Under the pieces are notes generated by a model that worked only from the letters and a program-made list of their open reading frames with translations, searched no databases and had not been told where the DNA came from. Both the position numbers and the translations under genes were made by a program. Shown here piece by piece: positions 23,117-31,890 of a stretch of DNA of 44,435 bases. The stretch comes from an uncultured Uliginosibacterium sp. (GTDB lineage Bacteria > Pseudomonadota > Gammaproteobacteria > Burkholderiales > Rhodocyclaceae), in contig CAMFLH010000008.1 of assembly GCA_945957295.1 (NCBI GenBank), forward strand, positions 1-44,435, read 5' to 3'. Each line of letters starts with the position of its first letter. The first letter of the stretch is position 1.

Positions 23117-23182
23117 TTAACCACAAGGCGTGACACCGCTGCCGCAAGCACGGCGCGCCTTCGGGTCGAATCCCTCAACGCG

Positions 23183-23210
23183 TTGCGATTGCGGTTTTTT
23201 TCCCTAGAAT
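23183..23210 (+). promoter_or_regulatory. Candidate sigma-70 promoter for hrcA
   Basis: TTGCGA (23183-23188) and TAGAAT (23205-23210) are spaced 16 bases. The -10 overlaps the first possible hrcA ATG (23209). A start about 7 bases downstream would fall at the second ATG (23218), giving a leaderless mRNA. Confidence 0.5.
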
Positions 23211-24267
23211 GGCCAACATGGAATCACGCCCAGCCAACCAGCCACTCGACCAACGTGCGCAGATCCTGTTGAAGACGCTGGTCGAGCGGTATATCGCAGA
23301 CGGTCAGCCCGTTGGCTCGCGCGCCCTTTCGCGCTCGTCGGGGCTTGAGCTCTCGCCGGCCACAATCCGCAACGTCATGGCCGACCTGGAAGAATTCGGC
23401 CTTGTCACATCACCGCATACGTCGGCCGGCCGGGTGCCCACCGCAAAGGGATACCGGCTTTTCGTCGACAGCCTGCTGACGGTGCAGCCGCTTCAGCAAG
23501 CGCAGTTGATGGAGCTGGAACACCATCTGCAGCCGGACCAGCCGCAACGCGTGATCAGCGCCGCGTCGCATTTGCTGTCCGAACTCACCCGTTTCGCTGG
23601 CGTGGTCGTGACCGCCCGCAAGGAAGCGACGCGCATCCGGCAACTGGAGTTCGTGGGCCTTTCGGAACGTCGCATCCTGCTGATCATCGTGACGCAGAAC
23701 GGCGACGTGCAGAACCGCATTCTGCTGACGCAACGCCCCTACACCGGCGACGAACTGGTGCGGGCGACGAACTTCCTCAATCAGAACTTCGCCGGTCTGG
23801 AGTTCGACGAAATCCGCGAGCGCGTGCGCGCCGAGCTCGTCCAGCTCCGTGAAGACATGTCGGAGCTGATGTCCGCCGCGATCACCGCCGGGCAGGATGC
23901 GATTTCGGAAACGAGCGCCTCATCGTACGTGCTGAGTGGCGAACGGAATCTGCTCGAAGTCGAGGATCTGTCCTCCAACATGGCGCGTCTGCGCGACCTG
24001 TTCCGGCTCTTCGAGCACAAGACCGGGCTGCTGCAGTTGCTTGAAGTGTCACGTGACGCCCAGGGCGTACAGATCTTCATCGGCGGAGAGTCGGGCATCG
24101 CCTCGCTCGACGATTGCACCGTCGTGACCGCCCCCTACAAAGTCGATGGCCAAGTGGTTGGCTCGCTCGGCGTGATCGGCCCAACACGAATGGCTTACGA
24201 GCGCGTGATCCCCATCGTGGACATCACCGCGCGCCTGCTCTCCAGCGCACTGACTCCCCAGAACTGA
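23209..24267 (+). CDS. hrcA: Heat-inducible transcription repressor HrcA
   Basis: HrcA represses chaperone operons by binding the CIRCE operator and is kept active by GroEL. The 352-residue product has the N-terminal winged helix ([45 protein letters not shown]), then a GAF-like domain and an insert region. It has the conserved end [29 protein letters not shown]. Two in-frame ATGs exist, at 23209 and 23218. The first overlaps a -10 box and has no ribosome site, so the second may be the real start. No CIRCE site is seen in front of hrcA, grpE or dnaK, so the target is probably outside this window. It forms a cluster with hemH. Confidence 0.94.
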   Translation: MANMESRPANQPLDQRAQILLKTLVERYIADGQPVGSRALSRSSGLELSPATIRNVMADLEEFGLVTSPHTSAGRVPTAKGYRLFVDSLLTVQPLQQAQLMELEHHLQPDQPQRVISAASHLLSELTRFAGVVVTARKEATRIRQLEFVGLSERRILLIIVTQNGDVQNRILLTQRPYTGDELVRATNFLNQNFAGLEFDEIRERVRAELVQLREDMSELMSAAITAGQDAISETSASSYVLSGERNLLEVEDLSSNMARLRDLFRLFEHKTGLLQLLEVSRDAQGVQIFIGGESGIASLDDCTVVTAPYKVDGQVVGSLGVIGPTRMAYERVIPIVDITARLLSSALTPQN

Positions 24268-24275
24268 GCTGATCA

Positions 24276-25373
24276 ATGCCCCGTTTCAAGCCCGAACCGC
24301 CCTTCCGGCATGGAAGCGCCCCGAAGGTCGGCGTGCTGCTGGTCAATCTCGGCACGCCGGACGCGCCAACACCCAGCGCACTGCGCCGGTACCTGAAGGA
24401 ATTCCTGTCGGACCCGCGCGTGGTCGAGATTCCGCGCCTGGTCTGGTGGCCGATTCTCAACGGCATCATCCTGAACACACGGCCGAAGAAGTCCGCGCTG
24501 AAGTACGCCAGCGTGTGGGACCGCGACGGCTCGCCGCTTGCGGTGCACACACAACGACAGGCGAAGTTGCTGCGCGGCTACCTCGGGCAGAACCGGCAGC
24601 AGCCGATCGAAGTCATGCACGCAATGCGCTACGGCAATCCGTCCGTGCCGGCGCAGCTGGATGCAATGCGCGCGGCTGGTTGCACCCGAATCCTCGTCGT
24701 GCCGCTCTATCCGCAATACGCAGGCAGCACGACCGGATCGGTTGCTGACGCGTTAGCGGGTTGGATGCAAAGCAGTCGCAACCTGCCGGAGCTTCGGCTC
24801 GTTCGCGCCTTTGCCGATGACGGCGCCTACATTGCAGCACTGGCCGCCAGCGTGCGGGAGCACTGGCAACGCAATGGCCGCGCCGAACGGCTGCTCATGA
24901 GTTTTCACGGCGTACCGCGTTACACGCTCGATCGCGGCGACCCGTATCACTGCGAATGCCATAAAACAGCACGGCGGCTCGCGGAAGCCCTCGACCTCGG
25001 GCCGAACGACTACGTGCTGACATTCCAGTCGCGCTTCGGCCGTGCCGAATGGCTGCAACCCTACACCGAGCCCACGCTGCAAGCGCTGGCGAAATCCGGC
25101 ATCAAGAAGGTCGATGTGATCTGCCCGGGTTTTGTCTCCGACTGCCTCGAAACACTTGAAGAGATCGCGATGGAGTGCAAGCACGCCTTCATTGCGGCCG
25201 GCGGCAAGGAGTTCGGCTACATACCCTGCCTCAACGAGCGGGATGACTGGATTCATGCGCTGGTCGGCCTGGTGGAACGGCAAGCGGCCGACTGGCTGGC
25301 TGCCCCCGCCCCAGACCCCACCCAACTGGCGATCGCTGCACAGCGCGCAGCCAAACTCGGAGCACAGAACTGA
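24276..25373 (+). CDS. hemH: Ferrochelatase
   Basis: Ferrochelatase inserts Fe(II) into protoporphyrin IX to make protoheme. The 365-residue product has the KVGVLLVNLGTPDAP opening, PLYPQYAGSTTGS, and the active-site His211 in SFHGVPRYTLDRGDPY. The conserved acidic segment CPGFVSDCLETLEEI includes Glu292. It starts 8 bases after hrcA and its stop shares one base with the next ATG (TGATG), so hrcA-hemH-yvlD-like are probably one transcript. Having it downstream of a heat-shock repressor is common in Betaproteobacteria. Confidence 0.96.
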   Translation: MPRFKPEPPFRHGSAPKVGVLLVNLGTPDAPTPSALRRYLKEFLSDPRVVEIPRLVWWPILNGIILNTRPKKSALKYASVWDRDGSPLAVHTQRQAKLLRGYLGQNRQQPIEVMHAMRYGNPSVPAQLDAMRAAGCTRILVVPLYPQYAGSTTGSVADALAGWMQSSRNLPELRLVRAFADDGAYIAALAASVREHWQRNGRAERLLMSFHGVPRYTLDRGDPYHCECHKTARRLAEALDLGPNDYVLTFQSRFGRAEWLQPYTEPTLQALAKSGIKKVDVICPGFVSDCLETLEEIAMECKHAFIAAGGKEFGYIPCLNERDDWIHALVGLVERQAADWLAAPAPDPTQLAIAAQRAAKLGAQN

Positions 25374-25723
25374 TGCTGAATCGACTGGCAATCTGGGCCT
25401 TGAACACCGTTGCACTGATGCTCGTGCCTGAGGTGGTGACGAGCATTACCGTCAGTAGCTGGACGACCGCCCTGCTCTTCGCGTTGCTGCTGGGCCTGGT
25501 CAACGCTTCGATCAAGCCGCTGTTGTTGCTGATCACCTTACCAATCAGTGTTCTGAGCCTGGGTATCTTCGCTCTGGTGATCAACGCGCTGGCGTTCTGG
25601 GCGGTTGCCGGGCTGATCGGTGGCATCGTGGTGCCAACTTTCTGGTCGGCGTTCTGGGGGGCGTTGCTCTACAGCGTGCTGTGCACGTTCGTCAGCATGG
25701 CGGTTTCAGAACCCCGCCGCTAA
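25373..25723 (+). CDS. Phage-holin family 4 / YvlD-like membrane protein
   Basis: A 116-residue integral membrane protein with about four helices (about 6-24, 31-50, 54-85 and 90-110). The motif LVNASIKPLLLLITLPISVLSLG is typical of the family annotated as phage holin family 4 or YvlD, and despite the name it is chromosomal and not clearly phage-linked. No function is established. Translation is coupled to hemH through TGATG, and a strong terminator follows. I see no lysis genes nearby, so a prophage role is unlikely. Confidence 0.85.
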   Translation: MLNRLAIWALNTVALMLVPEVVTSITVSSWTTALLFALLLGLVNASIKPLLLLITLPISVLSLGIFALVINALAFWAVAGLIGGIVVPTFWSAFWGALLYSVLCTFVSMAVSEPRR

Positions 25724-25740
25724 CGCTTGAGCCACGGTAA

Positions 25741-25774
25741 AAAGAACGCCCGCAGATGCGGGCGTTCTTTCTTG
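25741..25774. terminator. Bidirectional terminator after the hrcA-hemH cluster
   Basis: A 13-base stem AAAGAACGCCCGC / GCGGGCGTTCTTT with loop agat ends in T-rich sequence on the plus side and A-rich sequence on the other. It separates the plus-strand cluster from the converging AP2-like gene. Confidence 0.9.
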
Positions 25775-25792
25775 GCAACAACTGCGACTGAA

Positions 25793-26320
25793 TCAGGCGC
25801 TGCGCCGGGCACCTTCACCCGTTGCGGCGCGGCGGCGCGCGGGTTTGCGCCGCACGGCACCGGGGTCGAACTCCCCTTCAAGCTTCTTCAAGGCATCCTT
25901 ACGTGCTTTCAGCGCCATCTTGAAAGCACCTTCTTCGCCGTATTTCTTGACGGAGAACTTCACCCGTTTGCGACGCCCGTCCGGCAGTGGCCAGGAGGCC
26001 ACCCAGAACCAGCGTTGCTTTTCTTCCGGCATATCACGCGTTTCCGAGGCGCAGTATCGACAGACGCCGACCACGCCCGAGCGGTTGTTTTTCTTGACGA
26101 TGTTTGAGTATTCGCGCATCGAGAACGGCGGGTGTTTGGCGATCACCTCGTCGCGATACGCCTTTGCGGCATTGAAGGACTTGGTCTTGCCGCCATGCAC
26201 GCCATCGCTGAAGTGCTTGCGGTAGATCACCCCTCGCCGCTGGATGGTCACCAGCCAGCCATGGGTGCGGCTGACCTCGTTGTCCACCCGGCTGATCCCA
26301 TAAACGCTGCTTCGGGCCAC
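25793..26320 (-). CDS. Protein with two AP2-like DNA-binding repeats
   Basis: A 175-residue basic protein. Residues about 6-65 (YGISRVD ... THGWLVTIQRRG ... SFNAAKAYRDEVI) and about 80-145 (SGVVGVCRYC ... WFWVASWPLPDGRRKRVKFSVKKYG ... AFKMALKARKDALK) each look like an AP2 fold: three strands followed by one helix. The AP2 family is best known from plant ERF regulators and from bacterial HNH endonucleases and integrases; here no nuclease or recombinase domain is attached. A Lys/Arg/Ala-rich tail follows. The start is a GTG with an excellent GGAGG ribosome site. The target is unknown and it could be a nucleoid-like or regulatory protein. Confidence 0.75.
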   Translation of the reverse strand: MARSSVYGISRVDNEVSRTHGWLVTIQRRGVIYRKHFSDGVHGGKTKSFNAAKAYRDEVIAKHPPFSMREYSNIVKKNNRSGVVGVCRYCASETRDMPEEKQRWFWVASWPLPDGRRKRVKFSVKKYGEEGAFKMALKARKDALKKLEGEFDPGAVRRKPARRRAATGEGARRSA

Positions 26321-26533
26321 GACATTCCTCCATTGGGTTGCATCTACTACGGCGGCGATAAGAGCATTTTCGGCCTAGTTTCAAAAAACTTTAGCGTGTC
26401 AACATGTATCTGCCCGCACCTCGCCGGGCGTCGTCCCCCCGTCTGGCCTTCAAGGAAAAACAAGGACTTGCCGCTACAACAGTTGGGCGATACAGCCTGG
26501 CCGGGCAGCCGGACCTGACGGAAGGAGCGACAA

Positions 26534-27682
26534 ATGAAGATCACATCATCGGATGTGGCCCTGGCCTCATCCCACGAGGCTTGGCGCACGCAAGAGACCG
26601 ACACTCGGATGCGGGCCTGGGCCGATGCCAATGCGGGCGGGCGCAACGCGCCCGGTTTCGGGCTGGAGTTCAACCAGCACAGCCGTGTCGAATTCTCGGA
26701 AGCCGCACGGGCGCAACTGGCCTTCAGCCAGCGCAACGAACGCGCGGCGCCCCACGCTCAGGCGCCCCAACAACCAGTTACCGACACCACAGCCAGCACC
26801 GGTGCGGACGAGGCGCAAAGCAACAGCGGATTGCCCGCACGGCTGCAGCTGCTGAAGGACATCGTCGAAGCGCTGACGGGGCGCGAGGTGCGTTTCGTCA
26901 CACCCGATCAGCTGCAGGGCAGCACCAACGCCACGGCGGCAGCTGCGCCAGCGGAGAGCACGGCGCCGGCGTCGAGCGGAGCCCCGACCGGCGCCAGCGA
27001 GGCGCCACAACGCGCCGGATGGGGGCTGGAATTCGATTCACGGGAAGTGCGTGAAGAATACGAGCGCACCAGTTTTTCGGCGAGCGGCTCGGCTACGACG
27101 GCCGACGGAAGAAAGATCAGCTTCTCGCTGAATCTGTCGATGGAACGCTATCAACGAGAAGAAACCAGCGTGTCGATCCGCGCCGGCGACGCCTTGTTGA
27201 AAGATCCGCTGGTCATCAACCTGGACGGCAACGCCGTTTCGACGACCGGCGACACGATCCGCTTCGATCTGAGCGCCCAAGGCACCTCGGAGAAACTGCC
27301 ACTACTGCGTGGCGCGGGCTACCTGGCGCTGGACAAGAACGGCAACGGCCGCATCGACAACGGAAGCGAGCTGTTCGGGCCGCAGAGTGGTGACGGCTAC
27401 GCGGAACTTGCGAAGCTCGACGCCGACGGCAACGGCTGGATTGACGAATCCGACCCGGCGTTTGCGAATCTCAAACTGTGGCGGCCGACGAGCGACGGCG
27501 CCGGCACCTTGACGTCGATCGCCAGCGCGGGCGTCGGCGCGCTGTACCTCGGCCGCGTAGACACGCCCTTCACGCTGAAGGACAGCCAGAACGCGGATCT
27601 GGGCGCAGTGCGCGCGAGCGGGATCTATCTGAAGGAGAGCGGCGAAGTCGGTGCGATGCAGCAGATCGACGTCGCCGTTTGA
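26534..27682 (+). CDS. Calcium-binding (RTX-type EF-hand) protein, no signal peptide
   Basis: A 382-residue acidic protein. Residues 1-225 are low complexity or alpha-helical with Ala/Thr-rich linkers and no recognised domain. Residues about 228-382 form the module seen in RTX/FrpC-like secreted proteins: DPLVINLDGNAV, then LDKNGNGRIDNGSELFG and LDADGNGWIDESDPAFANLKLW, two Ca-binding loops. There is no Sec or Tat signal and no RTX nonapeptide repeat. The ATG at 26534 follows GAAGGAG. Its neighbours are an AP2-like gene upstream and a converging kinase 23 bases downstream, with no clear terminator between. The function is unknown. Confidence 0.8.
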   Translation: MKITSSDVALASSHEAWRTQETDTRMRAWADANAGGRNAPGFGLEFNQHSRVEFSEAARAQLAFSQRNERAAPHAQAPQQPVTDTTASTGADEAQSNSGLPARLQLLKDIVEALTGREVRFVTPDQLQGSTNATAAAAPAESTAPASSGAPTGASEAPQRAGWGLEFDSREVREEYERTSFSASGSATTADGRKISFSLNLSMERYQREETSVSIRAGDALLKDPLVINLDGNAVSTTGDTIRFDLSAQGTSEKLPLLRGAGYLALDKNGNGRIDNGSELFGPQSGDGYAELAKLDADGNGWIDESDPAFANLKLWRPTSDGAGTLTSIASAGVGALYLGRVDTPFTLKDSQNADLGAVRASGIYLKESGEVGAMQQIDVAV

Positions 27683-27705
27683 TTGCCGCGGCGGCGGCCT
27701 GGTGC

Positions 27706-29073
27706 TCAGCTATTGACGAGCTGCAGTTCGAGGCCGCCGCTCGGCACGCCGTCGTTACCCCGCGTCGCTGGTTCGCCGGACTTTGCACAGACGCGCAACG
27801 CTGCCGACAAGCGCCGCATCGCAACGGTGGATAAGCGGGAGCGGAAGTGGTCGGTACATTCCTCGGACGCCAGCACCAGGGCAGCCGGGTTGATTTCGAG
27901 GTAGCTCACCGGCGTCAGTGTCACCACCGTAGCAAACTGTTTACGCTCCTGCTCGTCGAGGAAGGCGCTCTCGCCAAACACCTCGCCGGGGCCGTATTCG
28001 GCGACCTTGCGGCCCTCCAGCGACACCTCCACCCGCCCCTCGATCAGAATGCAGAAGCGCGCATCGCTGCTGCCTTCCTTGATCAGCGTTGTCAGCTCGC
28101 CACACTGGCGCCACTTGCCAATGCGGAAGGCTTCCCATACCTCGACGTCGTCGAACTCGGTGAAGAACGGCAAACGCCTTAGCTGGCCGAAGTGCGAGTT
28201 GTCTTCGAGGTGCTCGTTCTCGTCGTAGATCTTGTATCGGACCGCCGACAGGTCTTTCGCAAACTCCGCGCCATTCTTGTAGCGGGAGTAGAGATCCTTT
28301 TCGAGCGCCTTGCGGATCACCGGGTCCATCGTCTCCGGCACGGCCGGATTGAGCAGCACCACTGACGGCGGATCGGCGTTGATGATGCGATAGACCAGCT
28401 GCGCCGGGTTCTTCGCGCGGAACGGCAGCCGCCCGGTCAGCATGTGGAACAGCACGACACCGAGCGAATACAAGTCAGTCTTCTGGTTCAGCGGGTAGGA
28501 CTTCACCTGCTCCGGCGACATGTAGGCCGGCGAGCCGACGCCCATGATGAAGGTCGAATCCTCGTCGCTCTGCTTCTTGATGTTGAGCGCGAGCCCGAAG
28601 TCGGTGATCTTCACATTGTCCTGATCGTCAATCAGGATGTTCGCCGGCTTGATATCGCGGTGGATGATGCCGTTCTTGTAGGCATAGTCCAGCGCCATGC
28701 AGCACTTGAAGATGATACTGACCACACGATGGATCGGCAGCAGGTTCTCGAAGGTGCAGTAGCGTTCAAGGGAATAGCCCTCGAAATACTCCATCACCAC
28801 GTAGGCCTGGTCTGCCTCGATCACCGTCTCGAAGATGCGGATGATATTCGGGTGGTTGAGGCGTTTGGAGACAGCTTCTTCGGCGCGCAAGAGCTTGAGC
28901 AGCCGACGGTTCCACTTCGCCTGATCCTTCGCCTTATCATTGAAGCTGATGTGCTTGAGGGCGATCGGCTCCGGATAGAACGGGTTTTCCGCCAGATAGA
29001 CGATGGCCGTGGCCCCCCGCCCGATCTCGCGGATGATGCGGTACTTCCCGATTCTCTCCGGCTGCGCAGCCAT
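27706..29073 (-). CDS. Ser/Thr protein kinase fused to a cyclic-nucleotide-binding-like domain
   Basis: A 455-residue cytosolic Hanks-type kinase (about 10-280) with Gly loop GRGATAIVY, catalytic Lys40, HRDIKPAN (138-145), DFG (158-160) and SPE (186-188). A C-terminal cNMP-binding fold (about 305-415) is attached, with GEVFGESAF and a following FATV. The usual phosphate-cassette Arg is not at its place (KQFATV instead of PRAATV), so ligand binding is doubtful. The order is the reverse of eukaryotic PKG. It converges with the Ca-binding gene and diverges from grpE. The ATG at 29073 has GGGGG upstream. Its substrates are unknown. Confidence 0.9.
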   Translation of the reverse strand: MAAQPERIGKYRIIREIGRGATAIVYLAENPFYPEPIALKHISFNDKAKDQAKWNRRLLKLLRAEEAVSKRLNHPNIIRIFETVIEADQAYVVMEYFEGYSLERYCTFENLLPIHRVVSIIFKCCMALDYAYKNGIIHRDIKPANILIDDQDNVKITDFGLALNIKKQSDEDSTFIMGVGSPAYMSPEQVKSYPLNQKTDLYSLGVVLFHMLTGRLPFRAKNPAQLVYRIINADPPSVVLLNPAVPETMDPVIRKALEKDLYSRYKNGAEFAKDLSAVRYKIYDENEHLEDNSHFGQLRRLPFFTEFDDVEVWEAFRIGKWRQCGELTTLIKEGSSDARFCILIEGRVEVSLEGRKVAEYGPGEVFGESAFLDEQERKQFATVVTLTPVSYLEINPAALVLASEECTDHFRSRLSTVAMRRLSAALRVCAKSGEPATRGNDGVPSGGLELQLVNS

Positions 29074-29131
29074 GTAATCCCCCGTTAACAGACGGCATGT
29101 TAGCGCTCGCGCGCTTTTGCCACAAACAGGG

Positions 29132-29159
29132 CTTGAAATTCCCGGAACCCGCCCCAGAT
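29132..29159 (+). promoter_or_regulatory. Sigma-32 (heat-shock) promoter for grpE
   Basis: CTTGAAA (29132-29138), 13 bases, then CCCCAGAT (29152-29159) matches the RpoH consensus CTTGAAA-N13-CCCCATnT with one mismatch in the -10. The start would be near 29166, about 27 bases before the grpE ATG. Confidence 0.85.
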
Positions 29160-29192
29160 GGAAGCAAAGTTGCCATCAGGGAGTTCATTTTC

Positions 29193-29765
29193 ATGCAGGA
29201 AAATCAGTCCAGTCCGCAGCCTGAGGTCGAGCTGAGCTCGGCCGCAGACGCCTCGCCGGAAGCCGCCAGCGCCGAAGCCCCCGAGAACGCATCGGTCGAC
29301 ACCTTGCCCAGCCTCGAAGAGCAGCTGCGCCAGGCCGAATTGAAGGGCGCTGAGCACTACGACGCCTGGTTGCGTGCCAAGGCTGAGACCGAAAACGTGC
29401 GTCGTCGTGCTGCTGAAGACATTCAGAAGGCATCCAAGTTCGCGATCGAAAAGTTCGCCACGGAGCTTCTGCCGGTCAAAGACAGTCTCGAACAGACGCT
29501 GGCTGTCGCGAACCCGACGCTCGAATCGATCCGCGAAGGCGTCGAGCTGACCTTGCGCAACCTTGCGCGCGCTTTCGAGCGCGGCAACCTGACCGAACTC
29601 GACCCGGTCGGCGCGAAGTTCGACCCGCATCAGCATCAGGCGATGAGCATGGTCGAATCGGACCAACCCGCAAACACCGTCGTCCAGGTCTTCCAGAAGG
29701 GCTACCTGATCGAAGGTCGTGTCGTGCGCCCGGCGCTGGTCGCCGTTTCGAAGGCCAAGGACTGA
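29193..29765 (+). CDS. grpE: Nucleotide exchange factor GrpE
   Basis: GrpE releases ADP from DnaK and acts as the thermosensor of the DnaK cycle. The 190-residue product has an acidic N-terminus and a long coiled coil (about 45-110, with [18 protein letters not shown]). The C-terminal beta domain (about 135-190) contains [39 protein letters not shown] used the ATG at 29193 (AGGGAG nine bases before it); the frame is open upstream but that part covers the sigma-32 promoter. The dnaK gene follows after 119 bases. Confidence 0.96.
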   Translation: MQENQSSPQPEVELSSAADASPEAASAEAPENASVDTLPSLEEQLRQAELKGAEHYDAWLRAKAETENVRRRAAEDIQKASKFAIEKFATELLPVKDSLEQTLAVANPTLESIREGVELTLRNLARAFERGNLTELDPVGAKFDPHQHQAMSMVESDQPANTVVQVFQKGYLIEGRVVRPALVAVSKAKD

Positions 29766-29808
29766 CATCACCGCGTCGGCAGGTCTTGCGGCCGCAGTGG
29801 CCCGGGCT

Positions 29809-29836
29809 CTTGAAAGCCTGTGACAAGACCCCACTT
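29809..29836 (+). promoter_or_regulatory. Sigma-32 (heat-shock) promoter for dnaK
   Basis: CTTGAAA (29809-29815), 13 bases, then CCCCACTT (29829-29836) is a near-perfect RpoH promoter, about 48 bases before the dnaK ATG. dnaK can therefore be induced independently of grpE. Confidence 0.88.
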
Positions 29837-29884
29837 CGGTAACAGGTTTGCTTCACCACAGAATTCGGAAAGGACAACACAAAC

Positions 29885-31810
29885 ATGGGCAAGATCATCG
29901 GTATCGACCTCGGCACCACCAACAGCTGCGTCGCCATCATGGAAGGCGGCACGCCGAAGGTCATCGAGAACTCCGAAGGCGCGCGCACCACGCCGTCCAT
30001 CATCGCCTACATGGATGATGGCGAGATCCTGTGCGGCGCGCCCGCCAAGCGCCAGGCCGTGACCAATGCGAAGAACACCCTCTACGCGGTGAAGCGCCTG
30101 ATCGGCCGCCGTTTCGAGGAAAAGGAAGTCCAGAAGGACATCTCGCTGATGCCCTACGCCATCAGCAAGGCCGACAACGGTGACGCATGGGTGGAAGTGC
30201 GCGGCAAGAAGATGGCCCCGCCGCAGATTTCTGCCGAAGTGCTGCGCAAGATGAAGAAGACTGCCGAGGACTACCTCGGTGAGGAAGTGACGGAAGCGGT
30301 CATCACCGTGCCGGCCTACTTCAACGACAGCCAGCGCCAGGCCACCAAGGACGCGGGCCGCATCGCCGGCCTCGAAGTCAAGCGCATCATCAACGAGCCG
30401 ACCGCGGCCGCGCTGGCCTTCGGCATGGACAAGGTTGCCGGCAAGGACAAGAAGATCGCCGTGTATGACCTCGGCGGCGGCACCTTCGACATCTCGATCA
30501 TCGAGATCGCGGATGTGGACGGCGACAAGCAGTTTGAAGTGCTGGCGACCAACGGCGACACCTTCCTCGGTGGCGAAGACTTCGACCAGCGCGTGATCGA
30601 CTACATCGTCGAAGAGTTCAAGAAGCAGAACGGCATCGACCTGTCGAAGGACGCGATTGCACTGCAGCGTATCAAGGCCGCCGCTGAACGCGCCAAGATC
30701 GAGCTGTCGTCGAGCCAGCAGACCGAAATCAACGAGCCCTACATCACGATGGCCAACGGTGCGCCGTGCCACCTCGCGATGAAGATCACCCGTGCCAAGT
30801 TCGAATCGCTGGTCGAAGAGCTGGTCGACGCCACCATCGAGCCCTGCCGCAAAGCGCTGAAGGATGCCGGCCTGAAGGTCACCGACATCGACGACGTGAT
30901 CCTCGTCGGCGGCCAGACCCGCATGCCGAAGGTGCAAGAGAAGGTGCGCGAGTTCTTCGGCAAGGAAGCCCGCCGCGACGTGAACCCGGACGAAGCCGTG
31001 GCCGTTGGCGCGGCGATCCAGGGTGGCGTGCTGCAAGGTGAAGTGAAGGACGTGCTGCTACTCGACGTCTGCCCGCTCACCCTCGGCATCGAAACCCTCG
31101 GCGGCGTGATGACCCCGCTGATCAAGCGCAACACCACGATCCCGACCAAGGCTCAGCAGGTGTTCTCGACCGCGGACGACAACCAGACCGCAGTGACGAT
31201 CCATGTGCTGCAAGGCGAGCGCGAAATGGCATCGGCCAACAAGAGCCTCGGCCAGTTCAACCTGTCGGACATTCCGCCGGCGCCGCGTGGCATGCCGCAG
31301 ATCGAAGTGACCTTCGACATCGACGCCAACGGCATCCTGCATGTCTCGGCCAAGGACAAGGCGACCAACAAGGAAGCCAAGATCACCATCAAGGCGAACT
31401 CCGGCCTGTCGGACGACGAAATCCAGAAGATGGTGAACGACGCCGAAGCCCACGCCGAAGACGACCGCAAGGCACGCGAGCTGATCGACGCCCGCAACCA
31501 GTGCGATGCGCTGATCCACACCGCGAAGAAGGCGATCCAGGAACACGGTGACAAGGTTTCGGCCGACGAAAAGGCCAAGATCGAAACCGCGATCAAGGAA
31601 GCCGAGGAAGCGATCAAGGGCACCGACAAGGAAGACATCGAAGCCAAGGCGCAGGCCCTGGCGCTCGCCAGCCAGACGCTGGGTGAGAAGATGTACTCGC
31701 AGACTGCCGGTGCCGATGCGGGCGCCAGCGCAAGTGCCGGTGCTAGCGCCAAGCCGGCTGACGACAACGTCGTCGATGCCGAGTTCACCGAGGTCAAGGA
31801 CAAGAAGTAA
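29885..31810 (+). CDS. dnaK: Chaperone protein DnaK (Hsp70)
   Basis: DnaK binds exposed hydrophobic segments of unfolded proteins, with cycling driven by DnaJ and GrpE. The 641-residue product begins [22 protein letters not shown]. It has the phosphate loops [13 protein letters not shown] and [11 protein letters not shown], the interdomain linker [16 protein letters not shown], a substrate-binding domain (about 390-505), a helical lid, and the family tail [22 protein letters not shown] lies ten bases before the ATG. It has its own heat-shock promoter, and dnaJ follows after a palindromic gap. Confidence 0.98.
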   Translation: MGKIIGIDLGTTNSCVAIMEGGTPKVIENSEGARTTPSIIAYMDDGEILCGAPAKRQAVTNAKNTLYAVKRLIGRRFEEKEVQKDISLMPYAISKADNGDAWVEVRGKKMAPPQISAEVLRKMKKTAEDYLGEEVTEAVITVPAYFNDSQRQATKDAGRIAGLEVKRIINEPTAAALAFGMDKVAGKDKKIAVYDLGGGTFDISIIEIADVDGDKQFEVLATNGDTFLGGEDFDQRVIDYIVEEFKKQNGIDLSKDAIALQRIKAAAERAKIELSSSQQTEINEPYITMANGAPCHLAMKITRAKFESLVEELVDATIEPCRKALKDAGLKVTDIDDVILVGGQTRMPKVQEKVREFFGKEARRDVNPDEAVAVGAAIQGGVLQGEVKDVLLLDVCPLTLGIETLGGVMTPLIKRNTTIPTKAQQVFSTADDNQTAVTIHVLQGEREMASANKSLGQFNLSDIPPAPRGMPQIEVTFDIDANGILHVSAKDKATNKEAKITIKANSGLSDDEIQKMVNDAEAHAEDDRKARELIDARNQCDALIHTAKKAIQEHGDKVSADEKAKIETAIKEAEEAIKGTDKEDIEAKAQALALASQTLGEKMYSQTAGADAGASASAGASAKPADDNVVDAEFTEVKDKK

Positions 31811-31818
31811 GCCGAAAC

Positions 31819-31875
31819 AACGCGAAGGCGTGAAGGGCGCAAAGGATCGCATCGCGTCCTTTGCGCCTTTGCGTT
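31819..31875. repeat. 57-base palindromic element between dnaK and dnaJ
   Basis: Outer arms AACGCGAAGGCG (31819-31830) and CGCCTTTGCGTT (31864-31875) pair at 11 of 12 positions. An alternative inner stem pairs GGCGCAAAGGA (31836-31846) with TCCTTTGCGCC (31857-31867), perfect over 11 bases with a 10-base loop. The two stems share bases, so they are mutually exclusive in part. The element ends directly before the dnaJ ribosome site (from 31876). It could be an intergenic repeat unit, an RNA switch, or a stabiliser of the dnaK transcript. Confidence 0.65.
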
Positions 31876-31890
31876 AGAGGAAGAGAGCAG

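Noticed and set aside
25373-25723. Prophage remnant, because of the holin-family name
   Set aside because: The gene is translationally coupled to hemH in a housekeeping cluster and there are no other phage genes; the family name is historical.
26321-26533. Riboswitch (c-di-GMP type) or sigma-54/sigma-28 promoter before the Ca-binding gene
   Set aside because: No GEMM-type conserved blocks and no GG-N10-GC pair at correct spacing. A perfect TTGACA (26397-26402, minus strand) has no good -10 partner.
29100-29126. CIRCE operator before grpE
   Set aside because: Only one arm (TTAGCGCTC) matches; the second arm matches 3 of 9, so a functional CIRCE is not supported.
29768-31036. A 422-codon minus-strand frame opposite dnaK
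   Set aside because: DnaK is unmistakable on the plus strand; the mirror frame is Leu/Val/Arg/His-rich with no motifs.
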